Shown here in pieces: positions 44,939 through 52,882 of a stretch of 64,000 bases of DNA (positions are counted from its first letter, which is position 1; each line of letters begins with the position of its first letter). The translations under genes and the position numbers were made by a program. The notes beneath the pieces were generated by a model. It saw only the letters and a program-made list of their open reading frames with translations, did not search any database and was not told where the DNA came from. The DNA lies in NCBI RefSeq assembly GCF_008065375.1, contig NZ_MU084032.1, positions 150,907 through 214,906 on the forward strand, given 5' to 3'. This stretch comes from Nonomuraea sp. SYSU D8015 (lineage in GTDB: Bacteria > Actinomycetota > Actinomycetes > Streptosporangiales > Streptosporangiaceae).

Positions 44939-45061
44939 GCCCCCTAGTCTGTACGACGCGAATTCGTTCCCCATAGGAGCCTTTGACCTGTGAGGAAGAC
45001 CGAGACGAGCCGCCCACCAGCGTTGCCATTCCGCGTATATTCCGTAGCGGGGCCCTGTCGA

Positions 45062-46425
45062 TCATCCTTCCTCCAGTGCGTTCTGGATGCGCTGATTGGC
45101 AATGTGGCCCTGGCCGTCGATGCACTTGGCGTAGGTCTTCAGGAGTATGTGCACGCTGTGCCCGGCCCGCTCGGCGACCTCGGGGGCGTGCACGCCAGCG
45201 TTGAGCCACAGCGAGACCGCGGCATGCCTCAGGTCGTAAGGGCGCCGCGCCAGCGGGGACTCCACCTGCCCAGGGGTGAACGCCAGTTTGCGGGCCTCCC
45301 GCCACACCTGCGGATAACTATCGGTGGTGTAAGTGCTGCCACTGCGCGTGTAGAACAGCCGTCCGTCCGGAGCCGTGCCGAAGGTCTTGATGTGGTCGCG
45401 CAGGATCGCGACCAGTTCGGGCGGGATCGGCACCGGGCGGTCTTCGTCGTCCTCGCGCTGTTTGAGGCCGCGCTCCTCGAAAACCTGTCCGGAGTCGGTG
45501 AAGACGCTGCTGCTCTGCGGGCGGGTCTTCCGGAGGGTGAGAAGCCCCCCCCTGTCTCCGGCAGGTAGCAATCCTGCTCGCGCAGCCCTTGTGCTTCGGC
45601 CGGGCGCAAGGCGGCGTAGTACATGCAGGCGAACATCGCCGCCATCCGGGGCCCGCGCGTGCGTCCGACGTAGGTCACGGCGATCAGCAGTTCGCGTGCC
45701 TGCCGGGGGTTGACGACCACGCGCCGGTCCACCACATTGCTGGACTTGGTCGGCTTCCGCTTGATGCGATCGAGCGGGTTGGCGTCGAGTTCCTCCAATT
45801 CGACGGCGTATTCGAGGGCGTGGTGGAACGCGGCCCGCTTGCGCCGCACAGTCGAGAGCGCCGCCTTGGTGCCGTCTAGGCGTAGAGCGAGGGCATCCAG
45901 AGCCGCGCGGACGTGGCGGGCCTGCTTGAGCTCGTTCACCGGCAGTGAGGCCGCCTCTAGCCAGCGCAGCGCGACTGCGGCCTGAGCGTCAGGCTTTGGC
46001 CGACGCTCCTCGGGGAGGAACACGTTCCTGCGCAACACGCGACGCAGCACCGCTGTGTCTGGGCGGCCCCTGCGGTCGGCGGTTAGAACCAGGGTTACCG
46101 CGACCAGGGTTTCCGACGTGTTCTTCCGTGAATTCGGCGCCAGGTGCGGCCAGTGAGCCTCCATGTACGCCCTGGCGAGTGCCAGCCAAGTGCGGCTGTT
46201 CTTGGCCTTGAGCATCGACTGAGGAAGGCCGGTCTCGGTGTCGAACCACTCGCCGTTCTTTGCGGCCTGGCGCAGGTCGGAGAGGTAGTTCTCGGCCAGT
46301 TCCTTCCCGCCGAGGGTGGTGGAGAAGGGTTCGCCGTCCACGGTCCACCGCACGACGTACGACGGTTTCTTGCTGGAGGCGTTGCGCTTGATCTTCCAGA
46401 ACTTGACCTTGTAGGACTCGCTCAC
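45062..46425 (-). pseudogene. int: tyrosine integrase, interrupted by a one-base frameshift
   Basis: Site-specific recombinase for element integration. The start is GTG 46425, overlapping the xis stop (GTGA). The N-terminal arm-binding and core-binding regions and the first catalytic Arg (YYAALRPAEAQGL) are in one frame. After an 8-C run at 45545-45552 the frame changes, and the rest (PYDLRHAAVSLWL with the second Arg and His; AGHSVHILLKTYAKC with His and the nucleophile Tyr) lies in another. One extra C, or two fewer, restores a single 450-plus-residue protein. This could be a sequencing slip in the homopolymer or real inactivation. Confidence 0.88.
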
Positions 46426-46691
46426 GCGTCCACCTGGAGCCCGTCGAGCCATTCCTGGTAGTCGTCGCGGTGGACGCGGTACCGCCCGCTGGGGAGCCTG
46501 TGCATTTTGGGTGTCTGCTTGCGTGTTACCCAATGCTGCCAGGTCCGCCGGTCGATCTTCAGCTCCTTCATGATCTCGGGGACAGTGAGCCACACGTCTT
46601 CGGCGTCGCTTGCTCCGGCCTCGCGCGCGGTGTCGGGTCTCGGCGGGCGAGAGGTGGGGCGCTTTTGGCTACGGCGGGTGGTAGCGGCCAT
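46422..46691 (-). CDS. xis: excisionase-like helix-turn-helix protein
   Basis: 89 aa. After a basic, disordered 30-residue start comes a MerR/excisionase winged helix: WLTVPEIMKELKIDRRTWQHW and LPSGRYRVHRDDYQEWL. Such proteins bend attachment-site DNA and steer the integrase to excision. It overlaps the integrase start by 4 bp, so the two are translated together. A strong hairpin upstream (46729-46767) separates this pair from the rest of the train. Confidence 0.85.
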   Translation of the reverse strand: MAATTRRSQKRPTSRPPRPDTAREAGASDAEDVWLTVPEIMKELKIDRRTWQHWVTRKQTPKMHRLPSGRYRVHRDDYQEWLDGLQVDA

Positions 46692-46728
46692 GATGGAGTC
46701 ACTCCTATTCGTTGAAGGCGGTAGGGGT

Positions 46729-46767
46729 GGCGGCCCCGGGGTGCTTGCCGGCGTGTCCGGGGCCGCC
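46729..46767 (-). terminator. strong hairpin before xis-int
   Basis: GGCGGCCCCGG and CCGGGGCCGCC form a perfect 11-bp stem with a 17-base loop, starting 4 bases after the stop of the 54-aa gene (minus direction). No T-run follows, as is common in actinomycetes. It probably ends the upstream transcript and isolates xis-int. Confidence 0.6.
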
Positions 46768-46770
46768 GTG

Positions 46771-46935
46771 TTACTGAGCGGATTGAGGAAGTCGCACCTC
46801 GGCGTAGATCCGCACGTTGCGGCTGGCGCCTCGGGACGGGATCGGGTCGGAGACCTCGATGACGTCGAAGGTGCGGGCGATGAGGTTGGCGGCCTGTATG
46901 GCTTCGTCCAGTAGGCCGGTGATCCGGATCTTCAA
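46771..46935 (-). CDS. small conserved-type element protein, 54 aa
   Basis: Start is TTG at 46935 with GGAGG five bases upstream, a near-ideal ribosome site. The frame remains open further upstream, but that part is Arg-rich noise. The protein reads KIRITGLLDEAIQAANLIA, then FDVIEVSDPIPSRG and IYAEVRLPQ, a possible alpha/beta mini-domain. I do not recognise a family; its size and place next to xis are typical of element accessory genes. Confidence 0.65.
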   Translation of the reverse strand: MKIRITGLLDEAIQAANLIARTFDVIEVSDPIPSRGASRNVRIYAEVRLPQSAQ

Positions 46936-47074
46936 AGGGTCCTCCAGGGGTGAGGGCCTTCCCGCGCGACCTGAGGTGCGGTGGCCGGGTGACCACGTCT
47001 CCCCTGCCACCTCCGAGGTGATCACGACTCGATTGAGCGGCGCGAGAGACGCGACAGGTGCGCGTCGCTGACAC

Positions 47075-47146
47075 CTTATGGCCACGCGATTGATGTTGTC
47101 TACTGAGCCGCTGATCAGGGCGCGACCTGCGGCTTCACATGATCGT
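47075..47146 (-). promoter_or_regulatory. possible terminator and promoter upstream of the 54-aa gene
   Basis: In minus direction a GAAGCCGC/GCGGCTC stem follows the stop of the next gene. After it, TAGACA and CATAAG lie 16 bases apart, a weak promoter match that could drive the 54-aa gene. Evidence is modest. Confidence 0.3.
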
Positions 47147-47380
47147 TTATTTCGGCAGGAGCACCGCGTAGCTGTCCAGACTGCCCGCGTCGTTACGGAT
47201 ACGGTGGCGGTACTCGCGGACAATGCCGTACACGTCGGTCCAGCCCTCGGCCTCCCACATGCTGCGCAGGTCCGCGAGCACCGCCTGGGACAGGTCGGCG
47301 GGCAAGCCCGTCCACTCCTCGCCCCACTGCGCGGCCATCTCCTCCGTGATCCGGTCGTTGAGCTGGGACTCGTTCATCAC
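47147..47380 (-). CDS. small protein of unknown function, 77 aa
   Basis: Predicted helical, acidic-then-basic protein (ITEEMAAQWGEEWTGLPAD, SQAVLADLRSMWEAEGWTDV, YGIVREYRHRIR). Starts GTG 47380 or the adjacent ATG 47377, behind GGGGAGGC; the GTG overlaps the upstream stop. Third gene from the left end of the small-gene train. No family recognised. Confidence 0.7.
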   Translation of the reverse strand: MMNESQLNDRITEEMAAQWGEEWTGLPADLSQAVLADLRSMWEAEGWTDVYGIVREYRHRIRNDAGSLDSYAVLLPK

Positions 47381-47694
47381 GCCTCCCCTCTCAGCGCCGA
47401 GTCGCGCTTCCAGTCGATGGTCGGGTCGTCGTGCTCCTCGCCCAGGCCGCAGAACCAGTTCGCGCTGCGCTCCTCCTCGACTCGCAGCGCGTGCTCGGTG
47501 CAGTGCCCGAAGTCCGCTTCCGGGTCGGACGGGTCACCGCAGTACTTCGGTGGTCCCCAGTTGCCGAACTCGACCTGGTACGAGCAGAGGCCCTGCCGGA
47601 ACAGCGCCACCTCCTCCGCCAACCAGCGGCACGGATGCGTGTCCGGCGTGATCCGGGCGCCCGCCGGCCGCCCGTCCATGTGCACGTACGTCAC
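47377..47694 (-). CDS. small Cys/Trp-rich protein with MxYxHxDGRPAG start
   Basis: 105 aa. Begins MTYVHMDGRPAGARITPD, the same motif as the next protein upstream. Five Cys residues (HPCRWLAEE, GLCSYQVEF, KYCGDPSD, FGHCTEHAL, NWFCGLGEE) suggest metal binding. ATG overlaps the upstream stop. Function unknown. Confidence 0.72.
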   Translation of the reverse strand: MTYVHMDGRPAGARITPDTHPCRWLAEEVALFRQGLCSYQVEFGNWGPPKYCGDPSDPEADFGHCTEHALRVEEERSANWFCGLGEEHDDPTIDWKRDSALRGEA

Positions 47695-48035
47695 GGCTGG
47701 TCCTCTCGGAGCATCCGGATCACGTCATCCACGGGCACCAGGTCCTCGGCCGGACAGGGGTCGGTGGGCGCATCCCGGATCGCCTGCTGCACTCCGGGCT
47801 GGCCACGCACCCACATCGTGACCGTCACGCTCTCGGCGCTGCGGGTCAGGTGCTCGACCTCCCTCGTTCGGCGGTACTGGAGCATGGCGGCGAACATGTT
47901 CTCGAACAGGGCGCGCCGCTCAGCCGTGGTGAGCTGGTCGTAGACGGCGAGAGCCGTGACGAGCCGCTCGGCATCACCGTAGGGCGGGCTGCTCTGCTCG
48001 CCCGCTGGCCGCCCGTCCGTGTGCGTGTACCTCAT
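47691..48035 (-). CDS. small protein with MxYxHxDGRPAG start, 114 aa
   Basis: Starts at ATG 48035 with GGAGGACC upstream; the open frame continues to 48428 but that part is antisense to the real neighbours. MRYTHTDGRPAG is shared with the downstream protein. The remainder is helical (AERLVTALAVYDQLTTAERR) with VTVTMWVRGQPGV. Overlaps both neighbours by 4 bp. No known domain. Confidence 0.72.
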   Translation of the reverse strand: MRYTHTDGRPAGEQSSPPYGDAERLVTALAVYDQLTTAERRALFENMFAAMLQYRRTREVEHLTRSAESVTVTMWVRGQPGVQQAIRDAPTDPCPAEDLVPVDDVIRMLREDQP

Positions 48036-48241
48036 CGGTCCTCCCACGTCGGCATGGCGTACGGGATGTGGATTTCGTGCCCGTGAGCGCACCAGCCGTT
48101 GTACGGGCCGTTGTCGGTGTCGCTGAGTGGGACGGCGTTGGCTCCGCACCCATCGCCAGGGCATATAAGCATGGCCACCTGTCCGTGTCCGGACGGGTGC
48201 TGGAGGGCCGTGAACGTGGTGTTTCCGACGTACCTCATCAT
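48032..48241 (-). CDS. small probable zinc-binding protein, about 69 aa
   Basis: Begins MMRYVGNTTFTALQHPSGHG; the ATG at 48241 overlaps the upstream stop. Candidate metal ligands are ICPGDGCGANAV and WCAHGHEIHIPY (two Cys plus Cys-x-His-x-His). This may be a zinc ribbon that binds nucleic acid or protein. Function unknown. Confidence 0.7.
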   Translation of the reverse strand: MMRYVGNTTFTALQHPSGHGQVAMLICPGDGCGANAVPLSDTDNGPYNGWCAHGHEIHIPYAMPTWEDR

Positions 48242-48621
48242 CCGAACTCCCCCGGCCAGTACGTGATCGGCCAAGCACCCGGCGTTTTCGGATCGACGAA
48301 CAACCGGGCGCTGAACTCGCTGAACCCCACCCGGCGCAGGTCGAACGTGGCATACCCATGCCGGATCGTGGCCCGCACCCGCTCGGCGCCGCCGGCGAGG
48401 GTGGCCAGCGGGTCGTCCACCACGGCATCGGGCGCGAAGTGGATGTGCCGGATGTACTCGGCGACGGCCGCCGTCATCTGGTCGGCGCTGACGTGGCCGA
48501 GGACGTACAGATGATCGTCGTTCTCGCTGTCGTAGAGATTGAGCCCCGCAGCGGGAAATCCCCTCGGAGGTCGGGTGCGTTGGCGACGCCAGACAGTGAG
48601 CAGGTCGCGGAGGATCAGCAC
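48238..48621 (-). CDS. element protein of unknown function, 127 aa
   Basis: Basic N-terminus (LLTVWRRQRTRPPRG) followed by a mixed alpha/beta region (NDDHLYVLGHVSADQMTAAV, EYIRHIHFAPDAV, VRATIRHGYATFDLRRVGF). It overlaps both neighbouring genes. No family recognised, but third-position GC and tight overlaps support coding. Confidence 0.65.
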   Translation of the reverse strand: MLILRDLLTVWRRQRTRPPRGFPAAGLNLYDSENDDHLYVLGHVSADQMTAAVAEYIRHIHFAPDAVVDDPLATLAGGAERVRATIRHGYATFDLRRVGFSEFSARLFVDPKTPGAWPITYWPGEFG

Positions 48622-48815
48622 GGCTCCTCCTCCGGATAGAGCGCGATCAGCGCCTCGGCCGCGCGCTCTGCCGCCGCCACCACATCCGGTGGCAGGCAGC
48701 CCGCGTCGATGGTCTCCAACAGGTCAGCCACGGCCATGTCGGCGTCGATGACCTGCTGATCGGTCTCCTTCTCGGCGTCGGCGCGCAGCATCGCCGCCCG
48801 GACCAAGGTGTTCAT
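48615..48815 (-). CDS. small helical protein, 66 aa
   Basis: Starts at ATG 48815, overlapping the upstream stop by 4 bp; sequence further upstream is antisense noise. Predicted all-helical (TLVRAAMLRADAEKETDQQV, AVADLLETIDAGCLPPDVV, AAERAAEALIALYPEEE). No family recognised. Confidence 0.65.
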   Translation of the reverse strand: MNTLVRAAMLRADAEKETDQQVIDADMAVADLLETIDAGCLPPDVVAAAERAAEALIALYPEEEPC

Positions 48816-49123
48816 ACGGGTGTCCTCTCGGCCTCGGCCCAGGCCGACACCGTCAGCCGGACCTCGCGGGTGAACGTGCGGACGTTGGTCAGTTCGGGGC
48901 AGTGCTCGGCGTAGTAGCTGGCCAGCCAACCGGGGTCGTCGGTGACCTCCGCTCCGTGACTGCCGTCCGGGTTGGTCCAGGTGACCAGCCCTTGCACGCG
49001 GTGGCCCTCGAACGGGTGCTCGCCGGTGAGGTGCTTGAGGTCCAGCCAGCGCAACTCGACGAAGGTGTCGTCGCCGGGGTGCGGGTAGCCGGCGTGCTTG
49101 TACGTGTTGTCGATGTAGCGCAT
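48812..49123 (-). CDS. element protein of unknown function, 103 aa
   Basis: Starts ATG 49123 behind GAGGGG. Begins MRYIDNTYKHAGYPHPGDD, echoing the MRY starts of two neighbouring genes, then VELRWLDLKHLTGEHPFEG and VRTFTREVRLTVSAWAEAE, a likely beta-rich fold. Function unknown. Confidence 0.7.
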   Translation of the reverse strand: MRYIDNTYKHAGYPHPGDDTFVELRWLDLKHLTGEHPFEGHRVQGLVTWTNPDGSHGAEVTDDPGWLASYYAEHCPELTNVRTFTREVRLTVSAWAEAERTPV

Positions 49124-49134
49124 CAGATTTCCCC

Positions 49135-49524
49135 TCAGGAGGCCGACGGGGCCAGGACGGGCTTGTCCACGTCGCGGTGCTCGACGTGGACCATGTCCGC
49201 GCCCGACGCCCACACCAGAGCGGCGGTTTCCTCGGCGAGGGCGACGGCGCGATGTCGGCCGCCGCTGCATCCCCAGGCCACCGTCACCGGCCGCGCGACG
49301 TCGGCGGCGAGCGCGGACGCGGTGGCCGCCACGTTGTGGAGCAGCGCGAGCGCGCCGGGCGTGTCGAGCACGTGCTGACGCACCCGCTCGTCGAGGCCGG
49401 CCAGCTCCCGCAGCTCGGGGTCGTCGTGCGGGTTGCGCAGACTCTGGTGTACGTCGATGAGGATGTCGGCCTCCGGTGGGGTGCCGTGGCCGAACCCGAA
49501 CGAGATGATCCGTACGGCCCGCAT
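49135..49524 (-). CDS. RapZ C-terminal-domain-like protein
   Basis: 129 aa starting ATG 49524. It matches the RNA-binding C-terminal domain of RapZ without the N-terminal P-loop kinase: RIISFGFGHGTPPEADILID, then HQSLRNPHDDPELRELAGLD and VTVAWGCSGGRHRAVALAEE, which mirror RapZ GxKxGxPxxADLVFDVR, NPHWxxELRxxTG and GCTGGKHRSV. RapZ binds RNA and a metabolite to control RNA turnover or enzymes. A free-standing domain in a conjugative element is unusual; its target is unknown. Confidence 0.82.
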   Translation of the reverse strand: MRAVRIISFGFGHGTPPEADILIDVHQSLRNPHDDPELRELAGLDERVRQHVLDTPGALALLHNVAATASALAADVARPVTVAWGCSGGRHRAVALAEETAALVWASGADMVHVEHRDVDKPVLAPSAS

Positions 49525-49748
49525 CACAGCTCCTGAGCGATCTCGTACACCATGAGGCTGGCCTTGTACGGCACGACCCGGTCCCCGCGTTCGTGGATGG
49601 TGTAGTTCGGGTCGATCCACACGTTGTGGTGCCCGAACGCGTTGGCCGCCAGTTGACGAGCCTTGCTCTCGATGTCCTGCGGGTTCGTGCCGTTGACGTC
49701 GGCCATGTACGAGCGGCCCGTGATGGGGGGCCGATCCGATGTGCTCAT
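49524..49748 (-). CDS. small protein of unknown function, 74 aa
   Basis: Its stop overlaps the RapZ-like start by one base, so the two are probably co-translated. Sequence includes NPQDIESKARQLAANAFGHH and VVPYKASLMVYEIAQEL. No domain recognised. Start ATG 49748, with a GGA-containing stretch upstream. Confidence 0.68.
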   Translation of the reverse strand: MSTSDRPPITGRSYMADVNGTNPQDIESKARQLAANAFGHHNVWIDPNYTIHERGDRVVPYKASLMVYEIAQEL

Positions 49749-49761
49749 GTTGATCCTTTCG

Positions 49762-50088
49762 TCAGGCCCGAGACGGGCCGTTTTTCCCCTCGCGGCCGGG
49801 CGACCGGAGGAAGCTCATAACTCGGTCGGCCACCACGACGGCCGACACGGACAGGACCGTCCCTGGGAGCGGCCCCCACGTGCCCACAGCCAGCAGACCC
49901 GCTGAGATGGTCGTTAGCGCTAGCGCCAACACACGAGCACCGAGTTGCGCCCCGCCAAGCGCAACCAGGGCGGCCACCATCACGGCAGCGGGCACCACCA
50001 GCAGCAGATCCGCCCGCGCGACCCCGGCGGCAAGGCCGAGCAGCGGCGCCGCGCACACCCACGCGGCCAGCAGCAACACCCGCACCAT
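49762..50088 (-). CDS. small membrane protein, 108 aa
   Basis: Four predicted membrane segments (VRVLLLAAWVCAAPLLGLA, DLLLVVPAAVMVAALVALGG, LGARVLALALTTISAGLLAV, and a fourth near LSVSAVVVADRVM) and a basic C-terminus (LRSPGREGKNGPSR). First gene of the small-gene train, divergent from the plus-strand gene at 50160. Resembles small Spd-type spread proteins of actinomycete plasmids only in general character. Confidence 0.7.
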   Translation of the reverse strand: MVRVLLLAAWVCAAPLLGLAAGVARADLLLVVPAAVMVAALVALGGAQLGARVLALALTTISAGLLAVGTWGPLPGTVLSVSAVVVADRVMSFLRSPGREGKNGPSRA

Positions 50089-50159
50089 CAGCAGCAGAAG
50101 CGATCACTGCGGGAATCCCGTCCTGTACGAGCTGTGGGGGCCGCGTTTACCATGCGCGC

Positions 50160-50756
50160 ATGGAGCCCTCGCACGCCCAGTCGTACGCGCAGCTCATCTC
50201 TGACCGGGTTTCGGAGATCGACCTGCCAGCCGAGGCTGCCTGGTTCCGTGACCCGGAGGTGGTCATCGCCGGGGACGGCATCGAGGTCATGGTCGCTACA
50301 CCGACCGCCGACCGGCCGCGGCCGGTGCTCGCGGTGGGCGAACGGCTCGCCGTCGAAGCGCCGCGCGAGGTGGTGAAGGGTGTCGTCGCCGTGCAGGTCG
50401 CTCGCGCGCATCTGGGCCACCCTGAGCCGGCCGGGCAGTGGGCGACGCTCCTGTTCGGGTTCAGCGGCGTCTTCCTCCTGTTCGGCCTCGCGACTGGTCT
50501 CGCGCCGTTCGGTTTCCTGGGCGGGCTCGGCGTGATCGGCGGCGTGCTCGGCTGGCGTGCCCGAATCGAGTTCGCGCACGCGCTGCGCGCCCGGGTGCAC
50601 GAGGCGGACGAGCTGGCCGTCTCCTGGGTGGGACGGCAGAACGTCGTGGACGCCCTGCACTGGCTCGCCAGCCGCGTCGAACCCGATCCCCGGCCTGGCG
50701 GACGGCTGGATCCCCCGACGTTCCACGACCGGCTCGCTCACCTCGCCGGTGCGTGA
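50160..50756 (+). CDS. degenerate M48-like membrane peptidase homologue
   Basis: 198 aa, the only plus-strand gene in the body of the element. The order resembles M48 (HtpX-like) peptidases: a beta segment (VLAVGERLAVEAPREVVKG), the helix where HExxH belongs (VVAVQVARAHLGHP), two membrane segments (about 98-135), and a late ExxAD-like RVHEADELAV with VGRQNVVDALHWLASR. The zinc motif has lost its first His and Glu, so it should be inactive. It may act as a binding or regulatory pseudo-protease. ATG at 50160; convergent with traB. Confidence 0.65.
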   Translation: MEPSHAQSYAQLISDRVSEIDLPAEAAWFRDPEVVIAGDGIEVMVATPTADRPRPVLAVGERLAVEAPREVVKGVVAVQVARAHLGHPEPAGQWATLLFGFSGVFLLFGLATGLAPFGFLGGLGVIGGVLGWRARIEFAHALRARVHEADELAVSWVGRQNVVDALHWLASRVEPDPRPGGRLDPPTFHDRLAHLAGA

Positions 50757-50767
50757 CCACATCCCGA

Positions 50768-52840
50768 TCACGACGCCTCCTGGACCCACACGTACCGGTC
50801 GCTGTCGCCATCGACCGGTCGCGCTTCGCCCTTGGTTTCCAACGAGCGGACGGCCAGCAGCACGGCCATGGGCTGCATGCCGGTGGCCAGGTGCAGGTCC
50901 GTGACCGTCAGCCCGTGCTTCGCGCCCTTCAGCAGCGGCCTGATCGCGCTCTCGGCGGTGGCGAGTTCAGCGGGGGTGAGCTTCACGAAGTTGATCAGGT
51001 TGTGGAGGTCGGGACTTTCGAGCATGCTGTTGGCGTCGTCGCCGAGCTGCGGCGTGTCGTCGGGCAGCCCATCTGGGTCGAGGTCCTGATCCTCCTCGTC
51101 GTGGTCATTCGCGGCGGTCTGCGCGCTACCCGTGGTGGCGGCCTCGTTCGGATCTGCGGGCAGCCATCGCACGGGAGCAGGCTGTTCCCCACCTAGCACG
51201 GCGTGGAGGTTGTCCACGTCGCGGATGCGCATCATGACCGGCCGCATGGTGGCGCCCTTGACGTAACCGCAGCCTTTGGTGTGCCCGCCGCCGGGGAACC
51301 TCAGCTTGATCATGTGCGGGTAGACGTCCATGTACTGGCCGATGGTCTGCTGTGCGATGAGCGGACTGCCGTTGCGCAGGAGGATCACATTGCCTGCCAT
51401 GAGCAGGCCCAGCATGTCGCCGCCGCCGAACGTGTCCACGTACGAGTTCTGGTCGATGATCCACGGGACGATGCCGCACTTCGACCCCTCGGCCAAGATG
51501 TCGTACACCATGGCGATCACATCAGGGTCGCGGATCTTGTGAAACTCGTCCAAGGCGAGCACGAGCATGTCGAGACCGTGCGCGCCGGGCCGCTCGTACG
51601 ACTGAACTCCACGCCGTCTGTTGCCGTGCCGGTCGGTCCATTCGACGTTGACCAGCATGCGGCTGCGCCGCTGCATCTCCGTGTGGACGCGTTCCACCAG
51701 CGCCTCGATGCCGTCCAGGCCGAGCCCGACCCCGTTCTTCGGCAGGTACGGCAGCAGTTCAGGGCATGACTGTCCGTTCATCGGGTCGCCGTACAGCAGC
51801 CTGATCCGCTTGCCCCGGAACTCGCAGGCGGCCGACTTCAAGAGGGTGCTCTTGCCGGTGCGCTGTGCGCCGATGATCGTGACGGGCAGCGGGCCAGACC
51901 CGATCTCGAACAGCTGCAAGGCAGCATCGCCATGGGCGTCTGCGAACGGGCCGATCTCCCAGACGCCGGTCTCCATGTTGAGGCCCGGCTTGGTCCACCA
52001 CTGGATGTCCTCGACGGCGAGTCGGTCGAGGAACGTCACGTCGGCCGCGTTCAGGACCTGGTCATCGGGTTCCTCGATCTGGACGCCGTCGATGGTGCGG
52101 CCAAAGTCGCCGCACACGCTGGGGCGCGCGGCGATGGCATCACTGGTGATCTGGCCTTTGAGGATGAGCCGGTAGCGAACGCCGCGGGCGCCGCCGTAGG
52201 TGAAGGGCGTTCGGTTGGTGAGCTCGGAGCCGGGCAGCGAGCCGCGATCCTTGGGACCGGGGTTGCCGGTGGTGGCGTTCCAGCGGATCACGTACGGGTC
52301 CGGTGCCTCCTGCTGCTGCGGTGCGGGCTGGGATGGCAGTGCTTGCCGTTTCGGCCGGTCTGGCACGTTGATGCGGGTCCGGTAGCGGTAGATGCGCGGA
52401 GTGATCGCGAGCCCGGCCCCGGCGAACATGAGGGTTTGCATCCAGCCGTCCGCGCCGGCCTCGGCCGCGAGGGTGAGCCACGCTCCGGCCGCGGCCCACC
52501 ACAGGCGGGACGCGAGCCGCGTGCGCAGCTTCGGCAGCAGCGTCCGGACGAGGGCGGTCACGCCGTACGCGGCGGCTCCGCCGGCGGCGACCTGCCAGCC
52601 GGGCACGTCGAGGGCGTGCAGAAGGATGCCGCCTCCCCAGATGGCGGGGACGGTGGCGTGCGCGGGCCAGGTGTGGCGGAACCGGTGGGCGCGGTTCTTG
52701 AGTTCGCGCAGGTTCCAGGTGGAGGCGGTGGCGGCGGCCAGCCCTGACACGCTCTCCTGCTCCGGCTGTGGCGGAGGGGGGCTGGTCGGTGGCACCGGCC
52801 CGGCCTGGGGCTGCGGCGGTGCGGTGGGCGTGGCGGCCAC
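50768..52840 (-). CDS. traB: TraB/FtsK-like conjugative DNA translocase
   Basis: 690 aa. Pro-rich start, two membrane segments (about 62-100 and 112-145), then an FtsK/HerA-class ATPase: Walker A GAQRTGKST at 324-332 and Walker B LDMLVLALDEF with Asp431-Glu432. A C-terminal helical domain (TPAELATAESAIRPLLKGAK, LTVTDLHLATGM) could be the DNA-recognising winged helix. Proteins of this class pump double-stranded DNA between mycelia during actinomycete conjugation. It lies downstream of the membrane-protein genes in the same direction. Confidence 0.88.
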   Translation of the reverse strand: MAATPTAPPQPQAGPVPPTSPPPPQPEQESVSGLAAATASTWNLRELKNRAHRFRHTWPAHATVPAIWGGGILLHALDVPGWQVAAGGAAAYGVTALVRTLLPKLRTRLASRLWWAAAGAWLTLAAEAGADGWMQTLMFAGAGLAITPRIYRYRTRINVPDRPKRQALPSQPAPQQQEAPDPYVIRWNATTGNPGPKDRGSLPGSELTNRTPFTYGGARGVRYRLILKGQITSDAIAARPSVCGDFGRTIDGVQIEEPDDQVLNAADVTFLDRLAVEDIQWWTKPGLNMETGVWEIGPFADAHGDAALQLFEIGSGPLPVTIIGAQRTGKSTLLKSAACEFRGKRIRLLYGDPMNGQSCPELLPYLPKNGVGLGLDGIEALVERVHTEMQRRSRMLVNVEWTDRHGNRRRGVQSYERPGAHGLDMLVLALDEFHKIRDPDVIAMVYDILAEGSKCGIVPWIIDQNSYVDTFGGGDMLGLLMAGNVILLRNGSPLIAQQTIGQYMDVYPHMIKLRFPGGGHTKGCGYVKGATMRPVMMRIRDVDNLHAVLGGEQPAPVRWLPADPNEAATTGSAQTAANDHDEEDQDLDPDGLPDDTPQLGDDANSMLESPDLHNLINFVKLTPAELATAESAIRPLLKGAKHGLTVTDLHLATGMQPMAVLLAVRSLETKGEARPVDGDSDRYVWVQEAS

Positions 52841-52882
52841 GAGATAGTTCTCCTTCGAGGTCGGGCTGAGAAGAGTCAGGGG

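Noticed and set aside
44939..45061. tRNA gene or att core next to the integrase.
   Set aside because: No T-loop or acceptor-stem-like sequence is present, and no stretch here was seen again near 62,670-64,000.
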